Source: Acholeplasmatales bacterium (lineage in GTDB: Bacteria > Bacillota_I > Bacilli_A > Acholeplasmatales > Anaeroplasmataceae). Taken from it: a stretch of 53,560 nucleotides of DNA. Below the pieces are notes generated by a model, which did not search any database, was not told where the DNA came from, and worked only from the letters and a program-made list of their open reading frames with translations. The stretch lies in contig JAILRQ010000024.1 in assembly GCA_024698125.1 (NCBI GenBank), positions 1-53,560 on the forward strand. The letters run 5' to 3'. A program made the position numbers and the translations under genes. Position 1 is the stretch's first letter, and every line of letters starts with the position of its first letter. Below, in pieces: positions 31,213 to 41,803 of this stretch.

Positions 31213-32046
31213 TTAATCAACCTCAATCTTAGTTTTATTAGGATCAATAATATCCTTATCTAAAATAATCTCTCCAATTCCCTTTGCCTTAATATGACCC
31301 TCAATAGGGTTTTTAACACTATCAATATTAGAATCAATTGTAGCCTCTACCTTTGATAGCTCAAATGCTAGGTTAGTATTTAAAAGCTTACAATTCTCCA
31401 TTACTATACCATCCATATAGCACATACCCTGAAGTGAATCTATAGTACAGTTTACAAATCTTACATTCTTACTATTCCATCCAAGATATTCTCCAATAAT
31501 TGTAGAATCATATACTACTACATTCTCGCAATTCCAGAATGCGTCCTTTGTAACAATTCTTGCATTATGGATTTCTACATTCTTAGCTCCATCAAGTAAA
31601 TATTGACCATTATGATTAAATCCATCAATCTTAATGTTTTCACTATTCATTAAGAAATACTTTCCAACAGATGAAACATTCTTTAATGTAATATTCTTAC
31701 AACTCCAGAATGTTTCCTCTGCTGTTGGAAGTGTTGTATTTAGAAGTGTAACATTTGTAGCACGTCTAAACGTCTTTACAACTGCAATTGTTGAATCCTC
31801 AATTGTAATATTGTTTGTATACCAAATACCTGCACGTGCCTCGTCAATAAATGATGTGTTCTTAACATATACATTATTACAATACCAAAGTGGATACTTC
31901 CACTTAAATATTGAGTTATATATCTTTAAATCACTTGATTCCTTTAATGGTGATTCACCATCATCAAATGTCGAATCAATAATTGTCGCACCGTGAGTAT
32001 TATATAATGCTCTTTCACCAGTTAAATATTGTTGCTTTATCTCCAT
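31213..32046 (-). CDS. DUF3737-like right-handed beta-helix protein
   Basis: MEIKQQYLTGERALYNTHGATIIDSTFDDGESPLKE and repeated short-strand NV.I/NC/NT repeats. Confidence 0.75.
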   Translation of the reverse strand: MEIKQQYLTGERALYNTHGATIIDSTFDDGESPLKESSDLKIYNSIFKWKYPLWYCNNVYVKNTSFIDEARAGIWYTNNITIEDSTIAVVKTFRRATNVTLLNTTLPTAEETFWSCKNITLKNVSSVGKYFLMNSENIKIDGFNHNGQYLLDGAKNVEIHNARIVTKDAFWNCENVVVYDSTIIGEYLGWNSKNVRFVNCTIDSLQGMCYMDGIVMENCKLLNTNLAFELSKVEATIDSNIDSVKNPIEGHIKAKGIGEIILDKDIIDPNKTKIEVD

Positions 32047-32057
32047 ACACAAATCTC

Positions 32058-33815
32058 CTAATCCTTATATTGTGATAAATATAGGTTATAGTATAGTCCC
32101 TTAACTCTCATTAAATCATTATGGGATCCTTCCTCAACTATTCTACCATTGTTTACCACAAAAATTCTACTCGCATGCTTAATAGTTGATAATCTATGAG
32201 CAACTATAATCATGGTTCTTCCCTTTTCAAGCTCAAGAATTCCTTCCTGAATTAGAGCCTCTGTCTTGGTATCAATGTTAGCTGTAGCCTCATCTAATAT
32301 CATCATAGATGGGTTTGCAGCCATGGCTCTTGTAAATGATATAAGCTGACGCTGTCCTTGGCTTAGGTTCATACCATTTTCATAAATGGTTGTATTAAAG
32401 CCATCTGAAAGTCCTTCTATCATGTCATATGCTGATACCTTTTTTGATGCTTCTATGCACATATTATCTGTAATAGTATCATCAAATAATCTTATATTAT
32501 CCATAATACTTCCACTAAATAGATGTACATCCTGAAGCATCATTCCAATATTTCTTCTAAGCTCATTTAAATCTAGGTCTAGGATATTAATATCATCAAT
32601 AAAGATTTCACCCTTTTCGATATCATAATTTCTTTCAATTAGATTAATAATTGTAGACTTACCTCCACCTGTAGGCCCTACAAGGGCGATAGTCTCACCA
32701 GGATTTATTATAAATGAGACATCCTCAAGGATATATCTTGAATCCTTGTTGTACTTAAAGTATACATGTCTAAACTCTATCTTACCACTAAAGCTTGGAA
32801 GAGTCTTAGAGCCACAATTAACAATAGTTGGCTTAATATCTAAAAGTACAAATATTTTTTCACATGAGGATAATGAATCCTCAAATGTATTAAGCAGCTC
32901 TGCAAGATCTACTATTGGATCATAATAATATGAAATGTAGGAATAGAAGGCTACTATTACAGCGGCGCTTATACCACCTGCAATTGCATCCCTTCCTCCA
33001 AAGTATAATATTACAAGAACTGATACTAAATAAATAGAATAAATGATTGGTCTAAAGACTGCAAATACACTCATTTGAAGTATATTAGTCTTAAGTACTC
33101 TTCTATTCTTTTCCTTGAATACTTTTCTTTCCTTATCCTCAACGCTATAAGCCTTTATTACTCTTATACCGTTGATTGATTCTGATAGGAAGGTATTCAT
33201 ATCAGTTTGAGCATTACGAACATGACGGTACATATTCTTACTAAATCTTGCAAAGAAATATGTAATTACAAGTAGTAATGGTGTAAATGCTAGGATGTAT
33301 AATGACATCTTAGCTGATACTATTACCATTATTACAATAGCTACAAGAGCTGTAATTAAATCTCTTATCATATTTACAAGGGTTTTAGTAAACATCTCAT
33401 TTAGAGTTAGGGTATCTGATGTTATACGAGTAACAAGCTTTCCTGTAGGAATTGATGTAAACTCCTTATGAGATAAGGATAGGACATGAATAAATATATC
33501 CTCTCTTATGCTATAAACTATTTTTTGACCGATATGGACTAGCATCCATCGCTCAATAAATAAGAATAGCTGTGATATAAAGACAGATACTACTAAATAG
33601 ATTGTAGTCATCTCTATAATATACTTAATAGTGATACTACCATCTGTAAGCTCATCTACTACCTTTGATAGCATTAATGGTCCTATAAGCTCACAAATTA
33701 CCGCCAAAAATCCAAAGAATAACGCTAGTATATATTGTCCCTTATATTTGGATGTGTATTTGAATAGACGAGATAATATTTCTCCTCTTTTCATCTTACG
33801 CTCATTATTCTGCAT
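32058..33815 (-). CDS. ABC exporter, permease-ATPase fusion (subunit with consensus site)
   Basis: LVGPTGGGKSTIINL, NLSQGQRQLISFTRAMAANPSMMILDEATANIDT, VAHRLSTI; N-terminal TM domain. Confidence 0.9.
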   Translation of the reverse strand: MQNNERKMKRGEILSRLFKYTSKYKGQYILALFFGFLAVICELIGPLMLSKVVDELTDGSITIKYIIEMTTIYLVVSVFISQLFLFIERWMLVHIGQKIVYSIREDIFIHVLSLSHKEFTSIPTGKLVTRITSDTLTLNEMFTKTLVNMIRDLITALVAIVIMVIVSAKMSLYILAFTPLLLVITYFFARFSKNMYRHVRNAQTDMNTFLSESINGIRVIKAYSVEDKERKVFKEKNRRVLKTNILQMSVFAVFRPIIYSIYLVSVLVILYFGGRDAIAGGISAAVIVAFYSYISYYYDPIVDLAELLNTFEDSLSSCEKIFVLLDIKPTIVNCGSKTLPSFSGKIEFRHVYFKYNKDSRYILEDVSFIINPGETIALVGPTGGGKSTIINLIERNYDIEKGEIFIDDINILDLDLNELRRNIGMMLQDVHLFSGSIMDNIRLFDDTITDNMCIEASKKVSAYDMIEGLSDGFNTTIYENGMNLSQGQRQLISFTRAMAANPSMMILDEATANIDTKTEALIQEGILELEKGRTMIIVAHRLSTIKHASRIFVVNNGRIVEEGSHNDLMRVKGLYYNLYLSQYKD

Positions 33816-35571
33816 CAAAATCACCTCCATCTAATGATTGAAGTGAATTGATTTCACTATATGTTTTTGAAGATTTTAAAAGCTCCTCATGAGTTCCTAT
33901 AGCCTCAATCATACCATTATTTAATACTACTATCTTAGAAGCATTCTTAATAGATGAGATTCTATTAGATGAAAGTAAAGTAATTCTATCCTTTCTCTGC
34001 TCCTTTACCATATGGATGATTTCCTTTTCGGTTTTAGCATCTACTGCTGAAAGGCTATCATCAAGTATTAAAATCTTAGGGTCATGATATAGGGCTCTTG
34101 ATATTGATAGTCTTTCCTTTTGTCCTCCAGAAATAGTTACTCCTCTTTCTCCAAGGATTGTATCAAAGGAATTATCAAATCTTAAGACTGAATCATATAC
34201 ATTGGCGTATTTTGTAGCCTCTTCTACCTTTTTAATATCTATTTCATTTTCCTCAGAGAATGAAACATTATTAATAATACTATCACTAAATAGGAAGTTC
34301 TCCTGATCTACATAGCCTATGCTATGTCTTACATTTCTAATCTTGATATCCATAATATCATTGCCATCAAGATAAATCATATTATGGTCAAGATTATAAA
34401 ATCTTAATAGTAGATCAAAGATTGATGATTTACCACTTCCTGTTTTACCAATAAAGCCTACAAGCTCACCACGACCTATTTCAAGGGATACATCCTTTAA
34501 TACATATTTAGATGGATCATCTGGATAGGCAAAGCTTAGATTTTTAATCTTAATGCTATCACCAAGAATATCTATATCCTTAGCATTAGGCAAATCATAT
34601 ACCTTTAAATCCTCATCAAATAGGGCGTTAATTCTTTTAGCTGAAGCCTTAGCCTGTGCTCTCATATCAATAAGACGTGATACCGCAAACATTGGCCAAG
34701 TCATTGTAACAAAATATGAGAAAAAGACTGTTAAATCTCCTGGTGTAAAATCTCCTACTGAATCTACCTTATATCTATAGGCTAGATATCCTCCATATCC
34801 AATGATTATGGCTCCAATAGACCAAACCAATACCTCGGTTAAAACATTAAGCATTACTGAATATTTATTAAATGTTAGATTCTTATCGTGATTATTTTTA
34901 TTAATACGAGCAAATCTCTTAAGCTCTAATGCTTCTCTTACAAAGGCCTTTATTACAAAAAGCCCTCTAAATGTTTCCTCACTATATGAGCTTAGCTCAT
35001 CATAAGCCTTTTGGTTTTCCAAAAACTTAAGATTCATATAGTGACCTACTATACCAGATATTAGGGCTATTACAAATAATGGAATAATTGATAATAGGGC
35101 TAAGGTTAGATTTAATCTTATCATTCGATAGAAGGTATAGATTCCAAGGAAGGTCGCATCTACTATCATAAGCGTTCCACCACCAAACCACTGTCTTATA
35201 ACTCTTGAGTCTGAGGTGAAATGTGATAGGATGTTTCCTGATTGGTTTCTTACATAGTATTCAAGTGGTAGGTCTACCACCTTATCATACATTTTTCTTT
35301 TTAAATCCCATTCAATTAGATGTGCAACTCCCATAATGGCAGCTCTCCATAAAAATCTTCCGATTGCCATTATGATGATGATTATAATCATATCCCATAG
35401 GAAATCCTTTAGGATTGATTGGGTTAATGTGTTATCACTTAGTCCATCTACTACCTTACCAATAATTCTTGGTACTCTTAGCTGATAGATATCAACTAAA
35501 ACTAATGCAAATGCTCCAATTATGAATAAATATATGTACTTTATATAATAAAGATTCAATCTTTTACCCAT
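33805..35571 (-). CDS. ABC exporter, permease-ATPase fusion (subunit with degenerate catalytic Glu)
   Basis: FIGKTGSGKSSIFDLLLRF, ISGGQKERLSISRALYHDPKILILDDSLSAVDA; N-terminal TM domain. Confidence 0.9.
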   Translation of the reverse strand: MGKRLNLYYIKYIYLFIIGAFALVLVDIYQLRVPRIIGKVVDGLSDNTLTQSILKDFLWDMIIIIIIMAIGRFLWRAAIMGVAHLIEWDLKRKMYDKVVDLPLEYYVRNQSGNILSHFTSDSRVIRQWFGGGTLMIVDATFLGIYTFYRMIRLNLTLALLSIIPLFVIALISGIVGHYMNLKFLENQKAYDELSSYSEETFRGLFVIKAFVREALELKRFARINKNNHDKNLTFNKYSVMLNVLTEVLVWSIGAIIIGYGGYLAYRYKVDSVGDFTPGDLTVFFSYFVTMTWPMFAVSRLIDMRAQAKASAKRINALFDEDLKVYDLPNAKDIDILGDSIKIKNLSFAYPDDPSKYVLKDVSLEIGRGELVGFIGKTGSGKSSIFDLLLRFYNLDHNMIYLDGNDIMDIKIRNVRHSIGYVDQENFLFSDSIINNVSFSEENEIDIKKVEEATKYANVYDSVLRFDNSFDTILGERGVTISGGQKERLSISRALYHDPKILILDDSLSAVDAKTEKEIIHMVKEQRKDRITLLSSNRISSIKNASKIVVLNNGMIEAIGTHEELLKSSKTYSEINSLQSLDGGDFDAE

Positions 35572-35637
35572 AATACTCGCTCCTTCCTATTTTAGATTAT
35601 AGCATTTTATATATAAATATATAAATATTATGCTCAA

Positions 35638-35664
35638 TGAAAAAGGAAGCCTTTTTATGCTTCC
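35638..35664 (-). terminator. Terminator of the rimP-rbfA operon
   Basis: Minus strand GGAAGC-ATAAAAAG-GCTTCC-TTTTTC overlapping the end of rbfA. Confidence 0.65.
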
Positions 35665-36011
35665 TCATCATGTTTAATATTTAAGCTTGAAATAAGATCA
35701 TTCATATGGTTACCATACTCAAGGGCCTCATCATATTTAAAGATTAGCTCTGGCATCTTACGTGCCTTAATACGGGCTGCAAGCTCCTTTCTAAGGTAAC
35801 CCTTAGAATGCTCTAGAGCCTGTGCGGCACCCTCACGCTCACCATGGAATAGGCAAGTATAGTAAATTGTCATATATGATAGATCATTTGTTATTCTTAC
35901 CTCTGTTACTGTGACGTTTCTAAGCTTTCTATCCTTTGTATCATTTTGAAGGATTAGGGCAAGCTCACGAAGTGATAGTGATTCTAATCTCTTTAATGAT
36001 ATACCAGCCAT
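35655..36011 (-). CDS. rbfA: Ribosome-binding factor A
   Basis: Small KH-like protein directly after infB; VTVTEVRITNDLSYMTIYYT, ARIKARKMPELIFKYDEALEYGNHMNDLI. Confidence 0.9.
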   Translation of the reverse strand: MAGISLKRLESLSLRELALILQNDTKDRKLRNVTVTEVRITNDLSYMTIYYTCLFHGEREGAAQALEHSKGYLRKELAARIKARKMPELIFKYDEALEYGNHMNDLISSLNIKHDEEA

Positions 36012-37837
36012 TATCTCTTAATTTCCTTCATTATTGAAGTCTCAATAATGTCTCCCTCTTTAATATCATTGAAGTTTTCGATTTGAAGTCCACACTCAAA
36101 TCCTTCCTTAACACTCTTAACATCATCCTTAAAACGACGAAGAGATGCAAGCTTTCCTTCATAAACAACTATTCCATCACGAATAACACGGCATAATGAT
36201 TCTCTTTGTACGACACCATTTGATACATAGCATCCTGCAATTGAACCAACCTTAGAGATCTTAAATACCTCTCTTATTTCACATTGTCCTGTAACTACCT
36301 CTTCATATTCAGGGTCAAGAAGTCCATTCATGGCAGCCTCAATATCCTCAAGTAGCTTATAGATAATGTTATATAATCTAATTTCTACACCCTGAGCCTC
36401 AGCAGATTGTCTAACCTGGGCTGTAGGACGTACGTTAAATCCAATAATGATAGCACGTGATGCGGCAGCAAGTGTTACATCAGTGTCAGTGATTGCTCCT
36501 ACAGAGCAACGAATTAGATTTAGCTTAATTGTTTCAACATTTAATTGCTCTAAAGATGAACGTAGGGCCTCAACTGAACCTTGAACATCTCCCTTAACAA
36601 TTAGATTTAATTCCTTATCAGAATCCTTATCTGCAAATAAGTCCTCTAATGATACAGCCTGGACTGCACTGTTTAATGCATCCTTGCTCTTAGTCTTACG
36701 CTCATCTGCAATTTGACGTGCAGTACGCTCGTCAGATAGAGCCATGAACTTATCTCCAGCAAATGGAACCTCCTCAAGTCCTGTTACCTGAACAGCCATT
36801 GAAGGCTCTGCATCGTTATACTTAACGTGTCTGTCATCCTCCATAGAACGAACTCTACCATAAGTATCTCCTACTACAACATAATCTCCTACCTTTAATG
36901 TTCCATTTTGAACAATAAATGTAGCAACTGGACCCTTACCTCTATCTAGCTGTGCCTCAATAACTGATCCTGTGGCAAGTCTATTAGGGTTAGCCTTTAG
37001 ATCCATAATTTCTGCTTGAAGGTTAATCATATCAAGAAGGTTATCTACACCAAGTCCCTTAAGAGCAGAAATCTCTACAAATGTAGTATCTCCTCCCCAC
37101 TCAGAAGGTATAATTCCTTCATGTGTAAGCTCCTCCATAACACGTGCCTTATTAGCAGTTGGCTTATCAATCTTATTAACCGCAACAATGATAGGACACT
37201 TAGCAGCTCTTGCGTGCTCAATGGCCTCCTTTGTTTGTGGCATTACTCCATCATCAGCAGCAACTACAAGTACTACGATATCAGTAACCTGAGCTCCACG
37301 AGCACGCATCTCTGTGAATGCGGCATGTCCTGGAGTATCGATGAAGGTAATCTTACGACCCTTCTCCTCTACCTGGTAGGCTCCGATGTGCTGAGTAATT
37401 CCTCCAGCCTCACCTGCAGTAACTCTTGAATTACGGATATGATCTAGAAGTGTTGTCTTTCCATGATCAACGTGTCCCATAATTGTTACAACAGCTGGAC
37501 GTGATATAAGATCCTTTTCATCATCTTCGATTTTGAACTCATCAAATCTTGTGGCGTCTGTTACGACCTCATCCTTAATCTCATATCCAAATTCCATTGC
37601 AAGAAGCTCAATAGTTTCTCTATCAACAGTTTGGTTTTGATTAGCCATAACACCAAGACCCATAAGCTTCATAACTACCTTAGCAACTGGGGCATTTAAG
37701 CCAGTAGCTACCTCTCCGACAGTCATTCCTTCCTTATAAATTAGAACACCGTCTCCTGCCTTATTAGCATTAGATGCAGGTATATTAGAAACTCTTTCTT
37801 CCTTTTTTCCTTTTGATTTCTTAATATTCTTAGCCAA
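36011..37837 (-). CDS. infB: Translation initiation factor IF-2
   Basis: [68 protein letters not shown]. Confidence 0.96.
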   Translation of the reverse strand: MAKNIKKSKGKKEERVSNIPASNANKAGDGVLIYKEGMTVGEVATGLNAPVAKVVMKLMGLGVMANQNQTVDRETIELLAMEFGYEIKDEVVTDATRFDEFKIEDDEKDLISRPAVVTIMGHVDHGKTTLLDHIRNSRVTAGEAGGITQHIGAYQVEEKGRKITFIDTPGHAAFTEMRARGAQVTDIVVLVVAADDGVMPQTKEAIEHARAAKCPIIVAVNKIDKPTANKARVMEELTHEGIIPSEWGGDTTFVEISALKGLGVDNLLDMINLQAEIMDLKANPNRLATGSVIEAQLDRGKGPVATFIVQNGTLKVGDYVVVGDTYGRVRSMEDDRHVKYNDAEPSMAVQVTGLEEVPFAGDKFMALSDERTARQIADERKTKSKDALNSAVQAVSLEDLFADKDSDKELNLIVKGDVQGSVEALRSSLEQLNVETIKLNLIRCSVGAITDTDVTLAAASRAIIIGFNVRPTAQVRQSAEAQGVEIRLYNIIYKLLEDIEAAMNGLLDPEYEEVVTGQCEIREVFKISKVGSIAGCYVSNGVVQRESLCRVIRDGIVVYEGKLASLRRFKDDVKSVKEGFECGLQIENFNDIKEGDIIETSIMKEIKR

Positions 37838-37846
37838 AATCTCACC

Positions 37847-38137
37847 TTATTTCTTTAAAATTTTTGCGAAACCTTCGTCCTTTACACCAATAACCTTTCT
37901 GTTCTCTTGACCTAGAGCCATATTTAGCTCTGATGTATTGAAGGTATCAATTACATCTACTTTATAAAAGTTTGCTTTATCGTGTACATTTTTAAATGCT
38001 ACAGCTCCACTATCGCTTGCTATAAAGATAAGGAAGCATTTACCCTTACGTACACTTTCAAGTACTAATTCCTCGCCATATACTAGCTTCTTTGCTCTAG
38101 CGCAAAGACCTAATGTTTGTAATGTATTATTCACCAA
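37847..38137 (-). CDS. L7Ae/L30e-family protein (YlxQ-like)
   Basis: LGLCARAKKLVYGEELVLESVRKGKCFLIFIASDSG between ylxR and infB. Confidence 0.85.
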   Translation of the reverse strand: MVNNTLQTLGLCARAKKLVYGEELVLESVRKGKCFLIFIASDSGAVAFKNVHDKANFYKVDVIDTFNTSELNMALGQENRKVIGVKDEGFAKILKK

Positions 38138-38390
38138 TAATACCTAAAAGCTCATCATAGATTGAATCAGGAACACTAACCTCAAGCTTCTTATCTAAAG
38201 CCTTAGTTTGCTTTGCCTTTAATATAACGTCCTTACTCTTCTTAAGGTAAGCACCTCTACCATTAGCCTTTCCCTTTAAATCTACAATTACAGCTCCTTC
38301 TGGAGTTCTAACAACTCTAACTAGGTCCTTTTTCTCACATTGCTCGTGAGAAACGACACAAGTTCTTAAAACCTTTTTAATAACCTTCAT
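38127..38390 (-). CDS. YlxR family protein
   Basis: RTCVVSHEQCEKKDLVRVVRTPEGAVIVDLKGKANGRGAYL; between nusA and ylxQ. Confidence 0.9.
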   Translation of the reverse strand: MKVIKKVLRTCVVSHEQCEKKDLVRVVRTPEGAVIVDLKGKANGRGAYLKKSKDVILKAKQTKALDKKLEVSVPDSIYDELLGIIGE

Positions 38391-39490
38391 TATTGCTTAT
38401 CGAATAATAGGTCATTTAGAAGACCCTCAGCATAAGCCTCAGTTAAAGGCTTAATATCGATCTTCCATCCTGATGACATAACAGCAAGTCTTACATTTTG
38501 ACCTGCCTTACCAATAGCAAGGCTTAATTGATCATCTGGTACAATGGCAAGTGATGTCTTATTCTTAACATCAACATTTAATACTCTTGAAACATGTGCA
38601 GGCTGTAATGAGTTTGCAATAAGCTCTTCTGGATCCTCACTCCACTTGTATAAGTCGATCTTTTCTCCATTTAATCCTGCAACAACTTCCTTAATACGCT
38701 CTCCACCTGTTCCAACGCAAGCTCCTAAAGCGTCAACCTTCTCATCATTTGAGTAGATTGCAATCTTACATCTATCTCCAGCATCACGAGCGATACCCTT
38801 GATTTCAACGATACCATCCTTGATTTCTGAAATAGTGTTCTCAAGTAATCTAATAACAAGATTCTTATCAGAACGAGAAACAACGATCTTTGGTCCCTTA
38901 GATCCTTGCTCTACCTTCTTAACATAAACCTTAATTCTATCTCCTACACCGAACTCATCGTTCTTTAATAGCTCACCCTTAGGTAAAACAGTAGTAATTC
39001 CTTGTCCTACAGAAAGAATTAAGAACTTATCATTGATGTCAATGATATCAGCTGTAATCATCTCATCAACGAATTGCTTGAAGTACTCATAAGCCTTCTC
39101 ACGCTCAACACCCTTAATATCTGAACCGAATGTTGACTTAGCACTACGTGCAGTTTGTCTTGAGAATCCCTTAGGATTAACTGCAGTCTCAATAATATCT
39201 CCAACCTTAGCAGAAGACTTGATCTTCTTAGCATCCTCTAAAAGGATCTCAGAAATCTCTTGCTCTCCTTCCTCTAGTTCAGAGTTACTATACTCCTCAA
39301 CTACCTTCTCAACTGTATAAACTAAAATCTCGTTCTTTGATGGATTGAACTCAACCTTAGCAGTCTTTCCAGTCTCCTTTTGTGTAGCCTTTAAAATTGA
39401 GTTCTTGAAGCTTTCCATAACTTGCTCAACGTCAAGCTGCTTCTCCTCTGCATATACCTCAATTTGCTTAAAAAAATCCTTAGATATCAT
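38390..39490 (-). CDS. nusA: Transcription termination/antitermination protein NusA
   Basis: S1/KH domains: ACVGTGGERIKEVVAGLNGEKIDLYKWSEDPEELIANSLQPA, IAIGKAGQNVRLA-like. Confidence 0.95.
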   Translation of the reverse strand: MISKDFFKQIEVYAEEKQLDVEQVMESFKNSILKATQKETGKTAKVEFNPSKNEILVYTVEKVVEEYSNSELEEGEQEISEILLEDAKKIKSSAKVGDIIETAVNPKGFSRQTARSAKSTFGSDIKGVEREKAYEYFKQFVDEMITADIIDINDKFLILSVGQGITTVLPKGELLKNDEFGVGDRIKVYVKKVEQGSKGPKIVVSRSDKNLVIRLLENTISEIKDGIVEIKGIARDAGDRCKIAIYSNDEKVDALGACVGTGGERIKEVVAGLNGEKIDLYKWSEDPEELIANSLQPAHVSRVLNVDVKNKTSLAIVPDDQLSLAIGKAGQNVRLAVMSSGWKIDIKPLTEAYAEGLLNDLLFDKQ

Positions 39491-39504
39491 CTTTTATTTT
39501 CCTC

Positions 39505-39951
39505 CTAAATTTTAACGGATAATCTAATTTCTTTTATATCACTATAATTAATATCAATGTTTTTAATTCTACCCTTGATATTAATCTTAATGTTTAAAAC
39601 ACCATTTTCAAATGAGTTAAGGTATCCCTCATAAGCATCAGTTTCATTTCTTACATAAATGTATTCACCGATTGCTTCAAGTACCTCTTCCTCGTTACGT
39701 AGCGGATGCTCCGCACCAGGGGATGAAACCTCTAGCATATATTCACCCATGTCCTGGTCAATTGAATCTAATCTTTCTGATAAATACTCATTAGCTAAAG
39801 CTAGGGTATCAGTATCAATTCCACCCTTCTTATCCAAGAAGACCTGAAGTACCTTATATCCATACTCAGTAGTGAACTTTACATCAAAAAGCTTTAATTC
39901 ATTTTCCTCTACATAGGGCTTTAATATTTCTTTTACCTTTTCTAGGTCCAT
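39505..39951 (-). CDS. rimP: Ribosome maturation factor RimP
   Basis: LQVFLDKKGGIDTDTLALANEYLSERLD, YMLEVSSPGAEHPL; first gene of the nusA-infB operon. Confidence 0.92.
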   Translation of the reverse strand: MDLEKVKEILKPYVEENELKLFDVKFTTEYGYKVLQVFLDKKGGIDTDTLALANEYLSERLDSIDQDMGEYMLEVSSPGAEHPLRNEEEVLEAIGEYIYVRNETDAYEGYLNSFENGVLNIKINIKGRIKNIDINYSDIKEIRLSVKI

Positions 39952-39966
39952 ATTATAGCCTCCTTA

Positions 39967-40005
39967 AAGTAATTAAAAGGTGAGTCAATACTCACCAAAT
40001 TACTT
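39967..40005 (-). terminator. Hairpin between ABC locus 3 and rimP (terminator and/or 5' leader element)
   Basis: Minus strand AAGTAATT-T-GGTGAGT-ATTG-ACTCACC-TTTT-AATTACTT nested stems, 16 nt before rimP start. Confidence 0.6.
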
Positions 40006-40056
40006 ACTATGTTAATAGTATATTACAATTATATATAAATTGCAAGTTTAATTTTT

Positions 40057-41181
40057 CTATTCAAATAAATTAGTATTTCTATAATTACTCTTCTTAAGAC
40101 TAAATATCAAGGAAATCATTGTATTTAATATAGTACAAATAATTATTGTAACCAAAGCCAAGATAATAGTATCATTTATATTTAATCCAAATCCATAATA
40201 TAAATCTATTAGACCCACCATAAAAACAAGAATTATTGACGAAACGAATGCTATACCTAAAACTATCGCATTATTAGAAAAATTAAAAATAAACTTATCT
40301 CTTTTTGTTATTCCAAGCTGTTCATAAATATATCTTTGCCTAATAGTTTGATAATAACAAATGTAATTTAATAACAAGAATAACATTATTCCAACAACAC
40401 TTACAAATGAAATCAAAAATAAAAATATGTTATTTGATGTATATACTATATCATCATAAAAGCTAACATAATTAAAATATGAATCAAATTCAATTCCAGC
40501 ATTCATGCTTATAATTGAATTATACATATCTAATGTTATTTTTGTATCAAACGTATAAACAACCTTGCTTATATCTTCCTTTACAATATTCTTCTCTTTA
40601 GCATATTCAGTAGGAATAAAAATTGAATTACTCTCCATAGTATCCATAGAAATTAATGTTTTTACATTTTTTCTTTTCATTACCCCTGCAATATTTACAT
40701 CATAAGATATTCCATCTAAATAAATTGATATTTCTTGATTTATTGGTGAAGCCCCAAGGTATTCTTCTATACTTTGATAGTCTTTTTCATTAATATAAAT
40801 ACCATTATTTTCTCCATCATTTCCCATTCTATCAAATTCAGCAGAATTATAGATAGAAATATCATCGCAAACAATTGAATGTGAAGATGATCCTAAAAAT
40901 ATTTTATTACCTAAATCATCTATTTTAATGTAGATACTAGAATCAAAACTATAAATATTTGATTTTGTATAATAATAATCACTAGGAATTATAGCTTCAC
41001 TGTCATATGATACAATTCTATTCTCTCCTAGTGAAGAATAATAATTTGAAATGCTTGCTGATAAATAGTTTTGAAATAAAGAAAATAAAAATATAGCGAA
41101 CAAAAACAAAGCTATTATTATTGTATAAGCCTTAAATAATCTTTTATTACCTTTAATAAAATTAAATGATACTCTATTCAT
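40057..41181 (-). CDS. FtsX-like ABC permease (locus 3)
   Basis: N-terminal TM, extracytoplasmic domain, C-terminal TMs; adjoining ATPase gene. Confidence 0.7.
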   Translation of the reverse strand: MNRVSFNFIKGNKRLFKAYTIIIALFLFAIFLFSLFQNYLSASISNYYSSLGENRIVSYDSEAIIPSDYYYTKSNIYSFDSSIYIKIDDLGNKIFLGSSSHSIVCDDISIYNSAEFDRMGNDGENNGIYINEKDYQSIEEYLGASPINQEISIYLDGISYDVNIAGVMKRKNVKTLISMDTMESNSIFIPTEYAKEKNIVKEDISKVVYTFDTKITLDMYNSIISMNAGIEFDSYFNYVSFYDDIVYTSNNIFLFLISFVSVVGIMLFLLLNYICYYQTIRQRYIYEQLGITKRDKFIFNFSNNAIVLGIAFVSSIILVFMVGLIDLYYGFGLNINDTIILALVTIIICTILNTMISLIFSLKKSNYRNTNLFE

Positions 41182-41803
41182 TTTTTAAAACCTTAATAAT
41201 CCTATCAAAATATGAATCTAGTTCATTAGAATGTGTAACCATTACAATTCCAACACCATTTTTATTGATTTCTTTAAATGAATCCATAACTATTTTTGTA
41301 TTAATTTCATCAAGATTACCTGTTGGCTCATCTGCAATAATATATTTAGGCTTTGTAACTAAGGCTCTTATAATAGCAACTCTCTGTGCTTCTCCACCAG
41401 ATAGTGTGCCTGCTACTTTATTTTTAACATCCTTCAAATTGTATTTTTCAAACAATTCATCTATTAATTGATTATCAATTTTCCTTTTAGCAAGCTTTAA
41501 CGCAAGAGAAACATTTTCATAGGCTGTTAAGTATTCAATCAAATTATAATTCTGATATACAACACTAAAATTATCAATTCTAATTTTATTTCTATTTTTT
41601 ATATTACTTACATCAATTCCATCGATTAAATATTCCCCAGAAAAATCATTATCCATAAGAGATAATATTCTAATTAAAGTTGTTTTTCCGCTTCCGCTTT
41701 GTCCCTTAATCGCAATCATTTCTCCATCATCTATTTTAAGGTCATAGTTTTGGAATATTTGTTTATCCTTATAGCTTTTATTAATTCCCTTTAACTCCAA
41801 CAT
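41174..41803 (-). CDS. ABC transporter ATP-binding protein (locus 3)
   Basis: IKGQSGSGKTTLIRILSLMD, LSGGEAQRVAIIRALVTKPKYIIADEPTGNLDE, MVTHSNEL. Confidence 0.92.
   Translation of the reverse strand: MLELKGINKSYKDKQIFQNYDLKIDDGEMIAIKGQSGSGKTTLIRILSLMDNDFSGEYLIDGIDVSNIKNRNKIRIDNFSVVYQNYNLIEYLTAYENVSLALKLAKRKIDNQLIDELFEKYNLKDVKNKVAGTLSGGEAQRVAIIRALVTKPKYIIADEPTGNLDEINTKIVMDSFKEINKNGVGIVMVTHSNELDSYFDRIIKVLKNE

Noticed and set aside
37016-37429. Plus-strand 137-aa ORF within infB
   Set aside because: Antisense to the IF-2 GTPase domain, Ser/Leu/Asn-rich with no domain.
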